From the NCBI GenBank assembly GCA_017507325.1, contig JAFWBD010000023.1, forward strand, positions 1 through 61,587: a DNA stretch of 61,587 nucleotides, given 5' to 3'. This document shows positions 43,307 to 51,460 of this stretch, one piece after another. The notes beneath the pieces are model-generated. The model was given only the letters and a program-made list of their open reading frames with translations. It ran no database searches and had not been told where the DNA came from. The stretch comes from Clostridia bacterium. Lineage in GTDB: Bacteria > Bacillota > Clostridia > Oscillospirales > SIG627. Every line of letters starts with the position of its first letter. Position 1 is the stretch's first letter. The translations under genes and the position numbers were made by a program.

Positions 43307-44770
43307 ATGGCATCCGGAAAAAGCATCGATCTGACCCAGGGACCCATTTTTAAAAAGCTTCTGACATTTACCTTTCCCATTTGGGTAACGGGCTTTTTAC
43401 AGCAAATGTATCATTCTGCGGATTTGATGGTTGTGGGCAAATTCGCCTCCGATTCTTCCCTTGCGGCTGTGGGCGCCACCACCACCGTGACGTCTCTTTT
43501 GCTGAATTTGTTTATCGGTATTTCGATTGCCTCCAACATACTTTGCGCTCGGGCCTTCGGGAGCCGCGATGAAGAACAAAGCAAGAAAATCATCCACACC
43601 TCGTTGATCTTTTCTTTTTCAATGGGTGTTTTTCTGTCGATTTTCGGCTATTTCTTCACCCCCCCTATTCTGAGACTGATCCAAACCCCCGAGGAGATTT
43701 TGGCCGAAGCGGTTTTGTATATGCGCATCATCTTTTTGGGTCAGCCCGCCAGCTTGATGTTCACCTTTTGCGCCGGCATTTTCCGTGCACGGGGCCTCTC
43801 CTCCGTTCCCATGCGGATCCTTTCGGCGACCGGAATTCTCAACGTGCTGTTGAATTTGCTTTTCGTCATCGGTTTTCATATGAATGCCGCCGGAGTGGCT
43901 CTGGCTACGGTGATTGCCCATTACGTTTCCATCGTGGCGGCTATGGTGATTTTCTTTCATCCGAGAGGGGAGTTTCGCTTAAAGCTTTCCGAATTCCGTC
44001 CGGACGGAAAAAGCTTTGGGGAGATTCTGCGGATCGGCATTCCCGCAGGGGTCAACAGTATTCTGTTCAATTTATCGGGCACCATCGTTTCCGCCGCCGC
44101 CAACGGCTTGGGAAAAACCGTGGTGGCCTCGGTTTCCGCCGCCAACAGCGTGACCCATATCGTACACACCGTGGGAGCGGCCTTTACCAGCGCTGTGGTC
44201 AGCTTTTCCGCTCAGAATTACGGGGCAGGAAAGCTGCGCCGCACGACGAAGATGCTGGCGGCCAGCCTGATCATCGTGGAGGTGGTGATGCTGATCGTCA
44301 ATACCGCCATCACGTTTTTCCCGCAGTTCTTTATGGGCTTTTTCACCAACAGCACTCTTGTGATCGAAACGGGAACCTCCAAGCTTCTGATGACCGCTTG
44401 GGGCTACGTGCTGTATGCCTTCTCCGAGCAATTGACCTCGGGGTGCCGCGCGCTCGGCCAGTCTACTCGTCCCACCGTCATCAATATCAGCTGCATTTGT
44501 CTGTTCCGTATGGCGTGGGTATGGTGGGTCTTCCCCTTTTTGGATCGGGGAGAATCTCTCTCGCAAAGCGTTTTTGCGCTGTATCTGTGTATCCCTCTTT
44601 CCTGGGCGCTGTCGGCGCTGGGAATGATCGTCAATTATCATATCGCAAAAATGAAGGCTTGGAGAGAATTTGCCGCGGCGGATAAGCTTTCTCCGGAGGA
44701 TCGGGAATATTATCAGGCACGCCTTGCTAAGAAATGGGAGCGCCGCGGCGCCGCCTCTGCCGAAAAATAA
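43307..44770 (+). CDS. MATE-family efflux transporter (fourth of four)
   Basis: 487 residues, twelve hydrophobic segments, the most diverged copy. Opening SIDLTQGPIFKKLLTFTFPIWVTG; landmarks FCAGIFRARGLSSVPM and SFSAQNYGAGKLRRT (Ser-Ala instead of Ala-Gly before QNYGA). The basic tail (YYQARLAKKWERRG) is long. GAGGTGACAAA precedes ATG 43307. A terminator-like hairpin follows. The difference in the central half suggests a different substrate from copies one to three. Confidence 0.92.
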   Translation: MASGKSIDLTQGPIFKKLLTFTFPIWVTGFLQQMYHSADLMVVGKFASDSSLAAVGATTTVTSLLLNLFIGISIASNILCARAFGSRDEEQSKKIIHTSLIFSFSMGVFLSIFGYFFTPPILRLIQTPEEILAEAVLYMRIIFLGQPASLMFTFCAGIFRARGLSSVPMRILSATGILNVLLNLLFVIGFHMNAAGVALATVIAHYVSIVAAMVIFFHPRGEFRLKLSEFRPDGKSFGEILRIGIPAGVNSILFNLSGTIVSAAANGLGKTVVASVSAANSVTHIVHTVGAAFTSAVVSFSAQNYGAGKLRRTTKMLAASLIIVEVVMLIVNTAITFFPQFFMGFFTNSTLVIETGTSKLLMTAWGYVLYAFSEQLTSGCRALGQSTRPTVINISCICLFRMAWVWWVFPFLDRGESLSQSVFALYLCIPLSWALSALGMIVNYHIAKMKAWREFAAADKLSPEDREYYQARLAKKWERRGAASAEK

Positions 44771-44771
44771 A

Positions 44772-44805
44772 GCGCCGAAAGGCTTCCGCTCGGTGCGAGT
44801 TTTTT
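44772..44805 (+). terminator. Terminator after the MATE array
   Basis: GCGCCGA pairs with TCGGTGC (one G-T pair) with an 11-base loop; GAG and six T follow. Confidence 0.6.
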
Positions 44806-44863
44806 GAGGGAAACCCGCTATGAAAAAAGACGAAATTTAATCGAAAAAACTATTGAGATTTCC

Positions 44864-44892
44864 TTGACTTTTTTGCTTTTCTGTACTATAAT
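44864..44892 (+). promoter_or_regulatory. Promoter of plsC-ispH/rpsA
   Basis: TTGACT at 44864-44869, 17 bases, TATAAT at 44887-44892, followed by GGGAGG before ATG 44923. Confidence 0.85.
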
Positions 44893-44922
44893 GTTATGCG
44901 ATTTATTTTAACGGGAGGCATT

Positions 44923-45534
44923 ATGAACCTGTACGACCGCTTGGTTCGTTTTTTTCGGCCCCTGATTCGTTTTTTCTTCCCCGTTCGGGTTTTCGGCTTG
45001 CCGGAAACGCTGTCGGAGGAGGGATTGATCGTTTGTCCCAATCATATTTCTTTTTTTGATCCGCTTTTCTTGGCGATCCTTCTACCGAGAAATCTTACTT
45101 TTATGGGCAAGGAAGAGCTTTTTTCCCGTCCCATCATCGGCAAATGGGTGAAGGAGTGCGGTGTGATCCCCCTTTCCCGAAACGGCGGAGATGCCGCCAA
45201 GCTTCGTCAGGCGGTCAGAGAATTGAAAAACGGCAAGATCTTGTCCATTTTTCCCCAGGGAACCCGTTGCCGTTACCCCCTTTGTGAGGAGGATTTTAAG
45301 GCCGGCGTCGGGATGATGGCATCCCTTGCGGGGGTCCGCATTCTTCCCGTGGGTATCTATGCAAAGAATTTCAAGGTTCGCCCCTTCCGCAAGACCTATC
45401 TTTATTTTGGAGAGCCCGAGAATTTTTGCGCCGATGAGAATCTCGGCAAAAAAGAGCAGGCTCTGCAGATCACCTCTCGCCTCTATGAACGCATTGCGGA
45501 ATTGGAGGAAAGGGCGAGGCTGGAGGCCAAATGA
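44923..45534 (+). CDS. plsC: 1-acyl-sn-glycerol-3-phosphate acyltransferase (PlsC family)
   Basis: 203 residues. Adds the second acyl chain to lysophosphatidate at the inner face of the membrane. NHISFFDP is the HX4D catalytic motif, FMGKEELF and GVIPLSRNGGD lie between, and FPQGTR replaces the usual FPEGTR. An amphipathic Phe/Arg-rich N-terminus (LVRFFRPLIRFFFP) should anchor it. The ATG at 44923 has GGGAGG seven bases upstream; a longer frame from 44896 overlaps the promoter. Its stop overlaps the ispH ATG (ATGA). Some clostridial plsC genes sit beside cmk and ispH-rpsA; cmk is missing here. Confidence 0.92.
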   Translation: MNLYDRLVRFFRPLIRFFFPVRVFGLPETLSEEGLIVCPNHISFFDPLFLAILLPRNLTFMGKEELFSRPIIGKWVKECGVIPLSRNGGDAAKLRQAVRELKNGKILSIFPQGTRCRYPLCEEDFKAGVGMMASLAGVRILPVGIYAKNFKVRPFRKTYLYFGEPENFCADENLGKKEQALQITSRLYERIAELEERARLEAK

Positions 45535-47522
45535 ATATTTTGCTTTCCGAGCACGCGGGCTTTTGCTTCGGCGTCCGACGTGCGGTGGAGCTTTTGGAAT
45601 CCCGTCTTTCGGAGGGAAAGAAGATCTACACCTTGGGGCATATCATCCACAACGAGGATTTTAATGCCGATCTGGAAAGGCGCGGCGTGGTCTGCGTTTC
45701 GCCCGAGGAATTGGACCGTGTGGAGAAGGATGCTTTGGTTCTGATCCGAACTCATGGCGTCACAAGGGATACCGTCAAGCGTCTGGAGGAGCACGGGCTT
45801 GATTATTTGGATGCCACCTGCCCCTTCGTGAAAAAGATACATAACATTGTCTTGGAGGAGGAAAGGAAGGCTCTCCTTTCGGGGGAGAAAATCGCTTTCG
45901 TTCTTCTGGGGGATCCGACCCATCCCGAGGTGCAGGGAATCGTCAGCTGCGCGGAGCATTTTCCCGTGGCGGTCATCAATTCCTGCGAGGAATTGATTTC
46001 CTATGAGAAAACAGCGGATCGGGAGGCTCGGCATATATTTTTATCCCAAACGACTCATAGCGTGTCGGAGTGGGAGCGTTGCTGTGAAAGGGCCCGCGAG
46101 GTCTTTTCCCGTCTTTCTTTTTTTGATACCATCTGCAGCGTTACGGGCATCCGTCAGAAGGAAGCGCGGAGCATTGCCGAAAAAAGCGATCTTGTGGTGA
46201 TCGTGGGCGGCAAAGAAAGCAGTAACACCAAAAAGCTGGTTTCGGTGTGCGAAGAGATTTGCAAAACCGTTCATATCAGAAATGCGGCGGAATTGCCGCG
46301 AAAGATCTTTAGAAAGGATATGACTGTCGGAGTATCGGCGGGAGCCTCTACCCCCGACAGTGTGATCAAGGAGGTAATACAAACCATGTCGGAAATCAAA
46401 AACGACGAACTGAGCTTTGAAGAATTGCTCGACCAAACATTTAAGACCATTCGCCAAGGAGAGGAAGCTACGGGTGTTGTGACCAGCGTGTTCACCAACG
46501 AGGTGCACGTGGATCTCGGCATTAAGCATACAGGTATTCTCCCGTCCTCGGAAGTATCCGATGCGGAATCGGATCTGCTTTCCAGCTTCAAGCCCGGTGA
46601 TCAGATCACCGTTTTGGTGCAGAAGTTCAACGACCCCGAGGGAACGGTTCAGGTTTCCAAGAAGAAGGTGGATTCCCGTGCCGGTTGGCTCAAAACACAG
46701 GAAGCATACGAAAACAAAATCGTTCTTTCCGGAAAGGTTACCGCCGTGGTAAAGGGCGGCATTCTCGTTTCCGATGAGATCCAGAGCTACTTTGTACCCG
46801 CATCCCTGACCGGCGTACCCAAGGGCACCGAGCTCGATCCTATGCTGGGCACCGAGGTGGCGTTCAAGATCATTGAGATCGACCCCGCAAGAAAGAGAGC
46901 CGTGGCCTCTATCCGTGAGGTGCTCCGCGAGGAGAAGAAGGCTCTTGAGGAGAAATTCTGGCAGGAGGTTGCCGTGGATAAGGTTTACACCGGCAAGGTG
47001 AAATCCATGACCTCCTACGGCGCATTCGTGGATCTCGGCGGTGTGGACGGTATGGTTCATATTACCGAGCTTTCCTGGAAGAAGATCAAGAACCCCGCTG
47101 AGGTCGTAAGCCTCGGGGATGAGATCACCGTATTCGTGAAGGAATTTGATCCCGAAGCCAAAAAGGTCAGCCTCGGCTACAAGACCGAGGATACCAACCC
47201 CTGGAAGCTTCTGCAGGATCAGTATCAGAACGGCGACGTTGCCGCCGTGAAGATCGTCAGCCTGACTCCCTTTGGTGCTTTTGCCGAATTGATTCCCGGA
47301 ATCGACGGCTTGATCCACATTTCTCAGATCGCCGATCGCAAGATCGCCAACCCCGCCGACGTGTTGAAGATCGGCGATGAGGTTCAGGTTGAGGTGCTGG
47401 ATATCAATTATGAGACCCACAGAGTCAGCTTGTCGATGCGTTCTCTCATCGAAAAGGCCAAGGAGAATGCCGAAGAGGCCATCCTGACCGAGAATGCAGA
47501 GTACGTGGTCAGCGAAGAGTAA
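45531..47522 (+). CDS. IspH-ribosomal protein S1 fusion
   Basis: 663 residues. Residues 1-282 are IspH (HMBPP reductase, the last step of the MEP isoprenoid pathway); cluster cysteines are C12 (FCFGVRRA), C97 (DATCPFV) and C202 (ICSVTGIRQKEA), with THGV and TTH present. Residues 290-640 hold four S1 RNA-binding repeats (ATGVVTSVF..., VLSGKVTAVVKGG..., YTGKVKSMTSYGAFVDLGG..., VAAVKIVSLTPFGAF...), typical of ribosomal protein S1. This fusion is known from Clostridia. M286 has AAGGAGG 11 bases upstream, so free S1-like protein may also be made. Ends at a strong terminator. Confidence 0.95.
   Translation: MNILLSEHAGFCFGVRRAVELLESRLSEGKKIYTLGHIIHNEDFNADLERRGVVCVSPEELDRVEKDALVLIRTHGVTRDTVKRLEEHGLDYLDATCPFVKKIHNIVLEEERKALLSGEKIAFVLLGDPTHPEVQGIVSCAEHFPVAVINSCEELISYEKTADREARHIFLSQTTHSVSEWERCCERAREVFSRLSFFDTICSVTGIRQKEARSIAEKSDLVVIVGGKESSNTKKLVSVCEEICKTVHIRNAAELPRKIFRKDMTVGVSAGASTPDSVIKEVIQTMSEIKNDELSFEELLDQTFKTIRQGEEATGVVTSVFTNEVHVDLGIKHTGILPSSEVSDAESDLLSSFKPGDQITVLVQKFNDPEGTVQVSKKKVDSRAGWLKTQEAYENKIVLSGKVTAVVKGGILVSDEIQSYFVPASLTGVPKGTELDPMLGTEVAFKIIEIDPARKRAVASIREVLREEKKALEEKFWQEVAVDKVYTGKVKSMTSYGAFVDLGGVDGMVHITELSWKKIKNPAEVVSLGDEITVFVKEFDPEAKKVSLGYKTEDTNPWKLLQDQYQNGDVAAVKIVSLTPFGAFAELIPGIDGLIHISQIADRKIANPADVLKIGDEVQVEVLDINYETHRVSLSMRSLIEKAKENAEEAILTENAEYVVSEE
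46368..46388 (+). promoter_or_regulatory. Internal Shine-Dalgarno and ATG for the S1 part
   Basis: AAGGAGG at 46368-46374, the best ribosome-binding sequence in this operon, stands 11 bases before an in-frame ATG at 46386, exactly at the IspH/S1 boundary (residue 286). Confidence 0.6.
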
Positions 47523-47535
47523 TTTCGTTTTTCCG

Positions 47536-47570
47536 CTCCCGAAAGCCCGCGGGCTTTCGGGAGTTTTTTT
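47536..47570 (+). terminator. Strong terminator after ispH-rpsA
   Basis: CTCCCGAAAGCCCG and its exact complement form a 28-base palindromic stem, followed by seven T. No T tract on the minus strand, so it acts on the plus strand only. Confidence 0.95.
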
Positions 47571-47582
47571 GCCCGTGGTGCA

Positions 47583-48995
47583 TCATATTTCCCATTCCTT
47601 TCCCTTGGGAAACCGAAAAAACAGCTTTGCAATTCCCTTGAGATCCCAAGGAAAAAAAGGATAAAGATAGGATTTGCCCGCTACGCTGCGGGTGGAGATC
47701 AGTACTGCCAGCCACGTCAGACAGCCGAAAAGCATTCCCCATATTCCGAAAAATTCCACCGCCAGGATCAGACTCATCCGAACGAATTTGAAGCTGTATC
47801 CCAATTCGTAGTTGGTGGGCACGTAATTGGCAATTCCCGTAAAAGCGGAATACAAAATGGTCTGAGGCACAAACCACCCGCTTTTGACGGCAAATTCTCC
47901 CAAAAGAAGCCCCCCGATCACAGAGAAGGAGTTGGAAAGGGTGCTGGGGGTGTTCAGGGAGGCCATTTTCAGACCGTCCAGACAAAGCTCAATGATGATA
48001 AACTGCAAAAACAGCGGAACGGCGTAGTCCCCTTCGGCGAGAATGAAGCGGAAGGGATCGGGAAGAATCCCCTCGTTTTGCACGATCAACAGCCAAATGG
48101 GGATCAGAAAAATCGAGCAGGCAAAGACGGCTGCCCGCACCAATCGCAGGTAGCTGGCCACCCCGGGCGGAAAGTAGTAATCGTCCGCCTCCTCAAAAAA
48201 ATCGAAAATGCATTCGGGAAGCAAAATGGCCGAGGGAGAATTGTCGCAAAGAATCGCGATCTTGCCCTCCAAAAGGGTGGCGGCCACCACGTCGGGCCGC
48301 TCCGTATACCGAACACGAGGAAAGGGATTCATCAGCGCCCATCCTCTTTGCGGAAACAGGATGGAGGCAAGATTCTCCTGGGTCATGGAAAGAGCGGGGA
48401 GGGGAGCGGTGCGGAGCCTTTTGCGGAGCGTTTCCAAAAGCCTCTCGTCGCATTTGCCCTTCAGCGATAGGATCGCCACCTCGGTTTTGACCTTTTTCCC
48501 CATCAGAATGCGCTCCGTTCGGAAGAGCGGCGTTCTCAGATACCGTCGGATCTGAATCAAATTGGAGATCAGGCTTTCATTCATCCCGACGTGCGGCCCC
48601 CGAAGGGTGCGGTCTTTTTCGGGCTCCTCCGTGCCGCGAAGAGAAAAGCTTCTCAAATCCAGAATCAAAAAGCCTTCCGCCCCCTCTACGGTCAGAACGG
48701 TACTCCCTCGAAGAAGCTCCTCTGCCGCTGCCTCGGTGCTCAAAAGGATCTCACCGCCCCCGAAGGGAATGTGCTCCCGAAGAAGGGTCTCTAATGAAAC
48801 GGCATCGGACACAGGCATTTTCTGAAGGGCGGAGAGGATCCCTTCGGTCAGGAGCTGATCCGTGTATCCGATGATAAAGTAGCACAGAGCCCGTCGCCCT
48901 CCGATGCGAAGGACTCTTTTTTTGATATCAAAGCCGTGGGAAAAGCCAATGGCCTCCTCCAGCTTTTTCGCCTTCTCATCCGCATCCGTTTTCAA
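47583..48995 (-). CDS. SpoVAF/GerA-family spore germination protein
   Basis: 470 residues. The soluble N-terminal half contains NLIQIRRYLRTPLF-type and FPRVRYTERPDVVAATLLEGKIAILCDNSP segments found in all GerA-type A subunits. Four to five membrane helices follow. GEFAVKSGWFVPQTILY, then IANYVPTNYELGYSFKFVR, match SpoVAF better than GerAA. SpoVAF sits in the inner spore membrane. The start is a TTG at 48995: AAGGAGG lies seven bases before it, and an upstream frame to 49097 would cross the neighbour's terminator. A sigma-G-like promoter lies 33 bases upstream. Other spoVA or gerB/C genes are absent, so it is an orphan. Confidence 0.85.
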   Translation of the reverse strand: MKTDADEKAKKLEEAIGFSHGFDIKKRVLRIGGRRALCYFIIGYTDQLLTEGILSALQKMPVSDAVSLETLLREHIPFGGGEILLSTEAAAEELLRGSTVLTVEGAEGFLILDLRSFSLRGTEEPEKDRTLRGPHVGMNESLISNLIQIRRYLRTPLFRTERILMGKKVKTEVAILSLKGKCDERLLETLRKRLRTAPLPALSMTQENLASILFPQRGWALMNPFPRVRYTERPDVVAATLLEGKIAILCDNSPSAILLPECIFDFFEEADDYYFPPGVASYLRLVRAAVFACSIFLIPIWLLIVQNEGILPDPFRFILAEGDYAVPLFLQFIIIELCLDGLKMASLNTPSTLSNSFSVIGGLLLGEFAVKSGWFVPQTILYSAFTGIANYVPTNYELGYSFKFVRMSLILAVEFFGIWGMLFGCLTWLAVLISTRSVAGKSYLYPFFPWDLKGIAKLFFRFPKGKEWEI

Positions 48996-49027
48996 AGCTT
49001 TTTCCTCCTTGTTTGATAGTGTCGTTT

Positions 49028-49057
49028 TAGTGTGAGCAAAACTCAGATCCTCTATTC
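49028..49057 (-). promoter_or_regulatory. Sigma-G-like promoter of the spoVAF-type gene
   Basis: On the minus strand GAATA (49057-49053), 18 bases, CACACTA (49034-49028). The forespore sigma-G consensus is about GHATR, 18 bases, CATHHTA; this site matches 11 of 12 positions. The start would be near 49020, giving a 25-base leader that holds AAGGAGG. Consensus recalled, not computed. Confidence 0.5.
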
Positions 49058-49065
49058 CCGAAAAT

Positions 49066-49095
49066 AAAAAAAGGCAGATCCGATTCGGATCTGCC
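49066..49095 (-). terminator. Terminator of the crp-ABC operon
   Basis: GGCAGATCCGA and its complement form a ten-plus-base stem, followed on the minus strand by seven T. It lies eight bases after the ATPase stop and separates that operon from the spoVAF-type gene. Confidence 0.9.
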
Positions 49096-49102
49096 AAAAT
49101 AT

Positions 49103-49657
49103 TCAGGATAACAGAATCTCGGTGCCGCCCGCCAAAGAATCGTCGTGGCTGACCACCAAAAACAGTGCCTTTTGAGAACGCTCCCGAATGATCTCGGCTA
49201 TGATTCTGCGGTTTTCGGCATCCAGCTCCTTGGTGGGCTCATCCCACAAATAAACGTCGCCGCCGAAGTAGAGAGAGCGAGCAATGGCGGCTCGGAGCCT
49301 CATCCCGCCGGAAAGAGCGTCGGGGTATTTGTCTGCGGCGTCCTTCAGACCGAGGCGGTCTATGAAACGGTCAGCCTCCTTTTCGTCCCGCCGCGCTTTG
49401 ACCAGAAGAACGTTTTCCCGCAGGGTCAGAAAGGGCAGAAGTCTGGCCTCCTGAAATACGAAGGAGACTGCGGGAGAAGAAGGCTCGATTGTACCCGTAT
49501 CCGCCGTCTCCAGCCCCGCAATGATGCGAAGCAGGGTGGTTTTGCCAACCCCCGAGCGACCGCGGATCAAAAAGAAGCCGCAATCGGGAAATTCGTAGGA
49601 AAAATCGGTCAGAACCGGTGCGTCATAGGCCTTGGACAGCTTTTTGAGGATCAGCAT
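49103..49657 (-). CDS. Compact ABC transporter ATP-binding protein (SsuB/TauB type)
   Basis: 184 residues, well under the 240-260 usual for this group. All nucleotide-binding elements are present: Walker A GRSGVGKTTLLR, Q-loop VFQEARLLPF, signature LSGGMRLRAAIARSLY (Leu in place of the usual Gln), Walker B VYLWDEPTKELD and the switch HDD. The C-terminus ends soon after the H-loop, so the accessory region is missing. AAAGGAGG is seven bases before ATG 49657, and the gene overlaps the permease by 35 bases. It would drive the importer formed with the permease and binding protein. Confidence 0.88.
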   Translation of the reverse strand: MLILKKLSKAYDAPVLTDFSYEFPDCGFFLIRGRSGVGKTTLLRIIAGLETADTGTIEPSSPAVSFVFQEARLLPFLTLRENVLLVKARRDEKEADRFIDRLGLKDAADKYPDALSGGMRLRAAIARSLYFGGDVYLWDEPTKELDAENRRIIAEIIRERSQKALFLVVSHDDSLAGGTEILLS

Positions 49658-50408
49658 AACGGCCTCCTTTCTTGGGAGAAAACAGTGCGGAAAACAGCTT
49701 TTCCAAAAGCACGCTGGTGAGAATGATGGCGAGGGTCCAGGCATACAGATCCACCGTTTCCAGGTAAAGCTTGGCGTTGTGGATCATCTCTCCCACGGAT
49801 TCGGCGGGGAGAGCCAAAACCTCTGCGGCAATTCCCGCCTTCCAGGACAGTCCCATTCCCGTTTTGGAGGCGGAAAGAATGAAGGGAATGACCTGAGGGA
49901 GATCCACCCGCAAAAGGGTTCGCCATTTTCCCAAACGGAAAACCTGCGCCATTTCCCCGAGAGCGGGATCCCGTTTTTCCAGCCCCAGAACCGTGTTTTG
50001 CCATACGATGGGCAACACCATCAAAAGACTGATGAAGGAGGGAACTCCGCCCCGTTCGATCCATAGGATCACCACCAGAATAAAGGAGGCCACGGGGGTC
50101 GCCTTGATGACGGACATCATCGGGGAAATAAGACTGCGAGCCCAGAAAAAGCGGTGGGAGAGAAAGCCTGAGAGCACCCCCAAAAAAAGTCCTCCCAAAA
50201 AGCCGACGGTGACACGGAGGAGAGAAATCAGGAGCGTTTGATAAAAGGCAAAATGCCCCAAAAGCTCAAAAAAGCGCTTGAAAACCTCCAAGGGCTTCGG
50301 CAAAATAAAGGAAAGCTCTGCCTTCACCGCACAAATATGCCAAAAGCCCAGCCAGAAAAGAAGGGCAGCGGAATACGCTGCCCATTTTGTTTTGAAAACC
50401 GCCTTCAT
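49623..50408 (-). CDS. ABC transporter permease (SsuC/TauC type)
   Basis: 261 residues with about six hydrophobic segments. LPKPLEVFKRFFELLG at the start, RVTVGFLGGLFLGVLSG, SPMMSVIKATPVASFILVVILWI and the EAA-loop FRLGKWRTLLRVDLPQVIPFILSASKTGMGLSWKAGIAAEVLA are the signatures of BPD_transp_1 permeases of nitrate/sulfonate/taurine/pyrimidine-type importers. It overlaps the binding-protein gene by four bases (ATGA) and the ATPase gene by 35. The substrate is not evident. Confidence 0.9.
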   Translation of the reverse strand: MKAVFKTKWAAYSAALLFWLGFWHICAVKAELSFILPKPLEVFKRFFELLGHFAFYQTLLISLLRVTVGFLGGLFLGVLSGFLSHRFFWARSLISPMMSVIKATPVASFILVVILWIERGGVPSFISLLMVLPIVWQNTVLGLEKRDPALGEMAQVFRLGKWRTLLRVDLPQVIPFILSASKTGMGLSWKAGIAAEVLALPAESVGEMIHNAKLYLETVDLYAWTLAIILTSVLLEKLFSALFSPKKGGRYADPQKAVQGL

Positions 50409-51427
50409 CGTGCGAAGTAGAAATCGTCGCCGGGCAAAGCGTTGCCCACGGAGGCGGGAGCGGCATCAAAGAGAACCTGCAGACACTTTTTGACTCCACC
50501 CTTCATAGCCTCGCCCTCCAGAAACGTGATGTTGCATCCGGGAATGGCCTTCTTGGCCATGGGCTCTGCGGCAAGGATCTGCGCCTCCACAATGTACTGC
50601 GCACCCTTATCCTTGTCGGTGTTAACGAGGGTCTGGCTGGCGTTGTAATCCTCCAGAAAATCTGCAATCAGGCTCTTATGCTCGTTCACGAAGGCCTTTC
50701 TGGCGATAAATACGCCCTGGATCAGGGTGTTATCGGCGCCGGCAACCTTGTTCCATTCCTCCGTCAGATCCAAAGCGGCACGGAAGGAGGGATTGGAGGA
50801 AAGCACCACCGAAACGTTGGGCTCGGGGAGAACGCCGATGGAATAAATGTTGCTGGCCATATAGGTGGCAAGCTCGGTGTGATCGGCAACGAACTGCAAG
50901 GTCAGATCGGTTCCGGGCTTTAAGCCGTTCTGCTCCAGAACGTAGCGCAAAATGTATTCGGGGGTAGAGCCCTGCCCCGTGGCGTAAACGGTTTTGCCTC
51001 TCAGATCGGCAATGCTGTTTACGGTGGTTCCGTTTTCCAAAAGATGCAGAACACCCAGCGTGTTGGCACACAAAACCTGAACCTGCCCGCCTGTTTTGGC
51101 GTACAGCGTGGAGGCAAGGTTGATGGGAACGGCCGCTACGTCGCATTCACCCTTGGTGATGGCGGCGGCAATGTTGGAGATCTCGGCACTGGTGACCAAT
51201 TCCACGTCGTAATCACAGCGGTTACCGCTTCCGTTTTTGTCGTTGTGCAAAAGGGAAGCAAGACCCATTCCCGTGGGGCCCTTCAGGGCCATCAGGCGAA
51301 TCGTGGTCTCGTCCCCCGTTGCGGTTCCTTCTTCGGTACCCGCAGTGCCTTCGGGAGAGGCGGGCCCGCAGGCAACAAGGCCGAGCAAAACGGTGAGAGC
51401 CAAAAGTGCGGCAAGAATTTTTTTCAT
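50405..51427 (-). CDS. ABC transporter substrate-binding lipoprotein (NMT1/SsuA type)
   Basis: 340 residues. Signal peptide with lipobox LGLVAC (lipidated Cys at residue 20), then a short Gly/Thr/Glu linker. The mature part has IRLMALKGPTGMGLASLL, KGECDVAAVPINLASTLY, and LRGKTVYATGQGSTPEYILRYVLEQNGL, the NMT1/SsuA/TauA fold. This group takes up nitrate, sulfonates, bicarbonate or thiamine precursors; which applies here is not visible. It starts 34 bases after the Crp/Fnr gene. Confidence 0.9.
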   Translation of the reverse strand: MKKILAALLALTVLLGLVACGPASPEGTAGTEEGTATGDETTIRLMALKGPTGMGLASLLHNDKNGSGNRCDYDVELVTSAEISNIAAAITKGECDVAAVPINLASTLYAKTGGQVQVLCANTLGVLHLLENGTTVNSIADLRGKTVYATGQGSTPEYILRYVLEQNGLKPGTDLTLQFVADHTELATYMASNIYSIGVLPEPNVSVVLSSNPSFRAALDLTEEWNKVAGADNTLIQGVFIARKAFVNEHKSLIADFLEDYNASQTLVNTDKDKGAQYIVEAQILAAEPMAKKAIPGCNITFLEGEAMKGGVKKCLQVLFDAAPASVGNALPGDDFYFAR

Positions 51428-51460
51428 ACATAACCCTTCTTTCTTTACTTCTTGCAGAAG

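Noticed and set aside
39030..44770. CRISPR or tandem DNA repeat suggested by repeating sequence
   Set aside because: The similarity is between paralogous coding genes of about 1.4 kb, not short spaced repeats. No CRISPR array was seen anywhere in the window.
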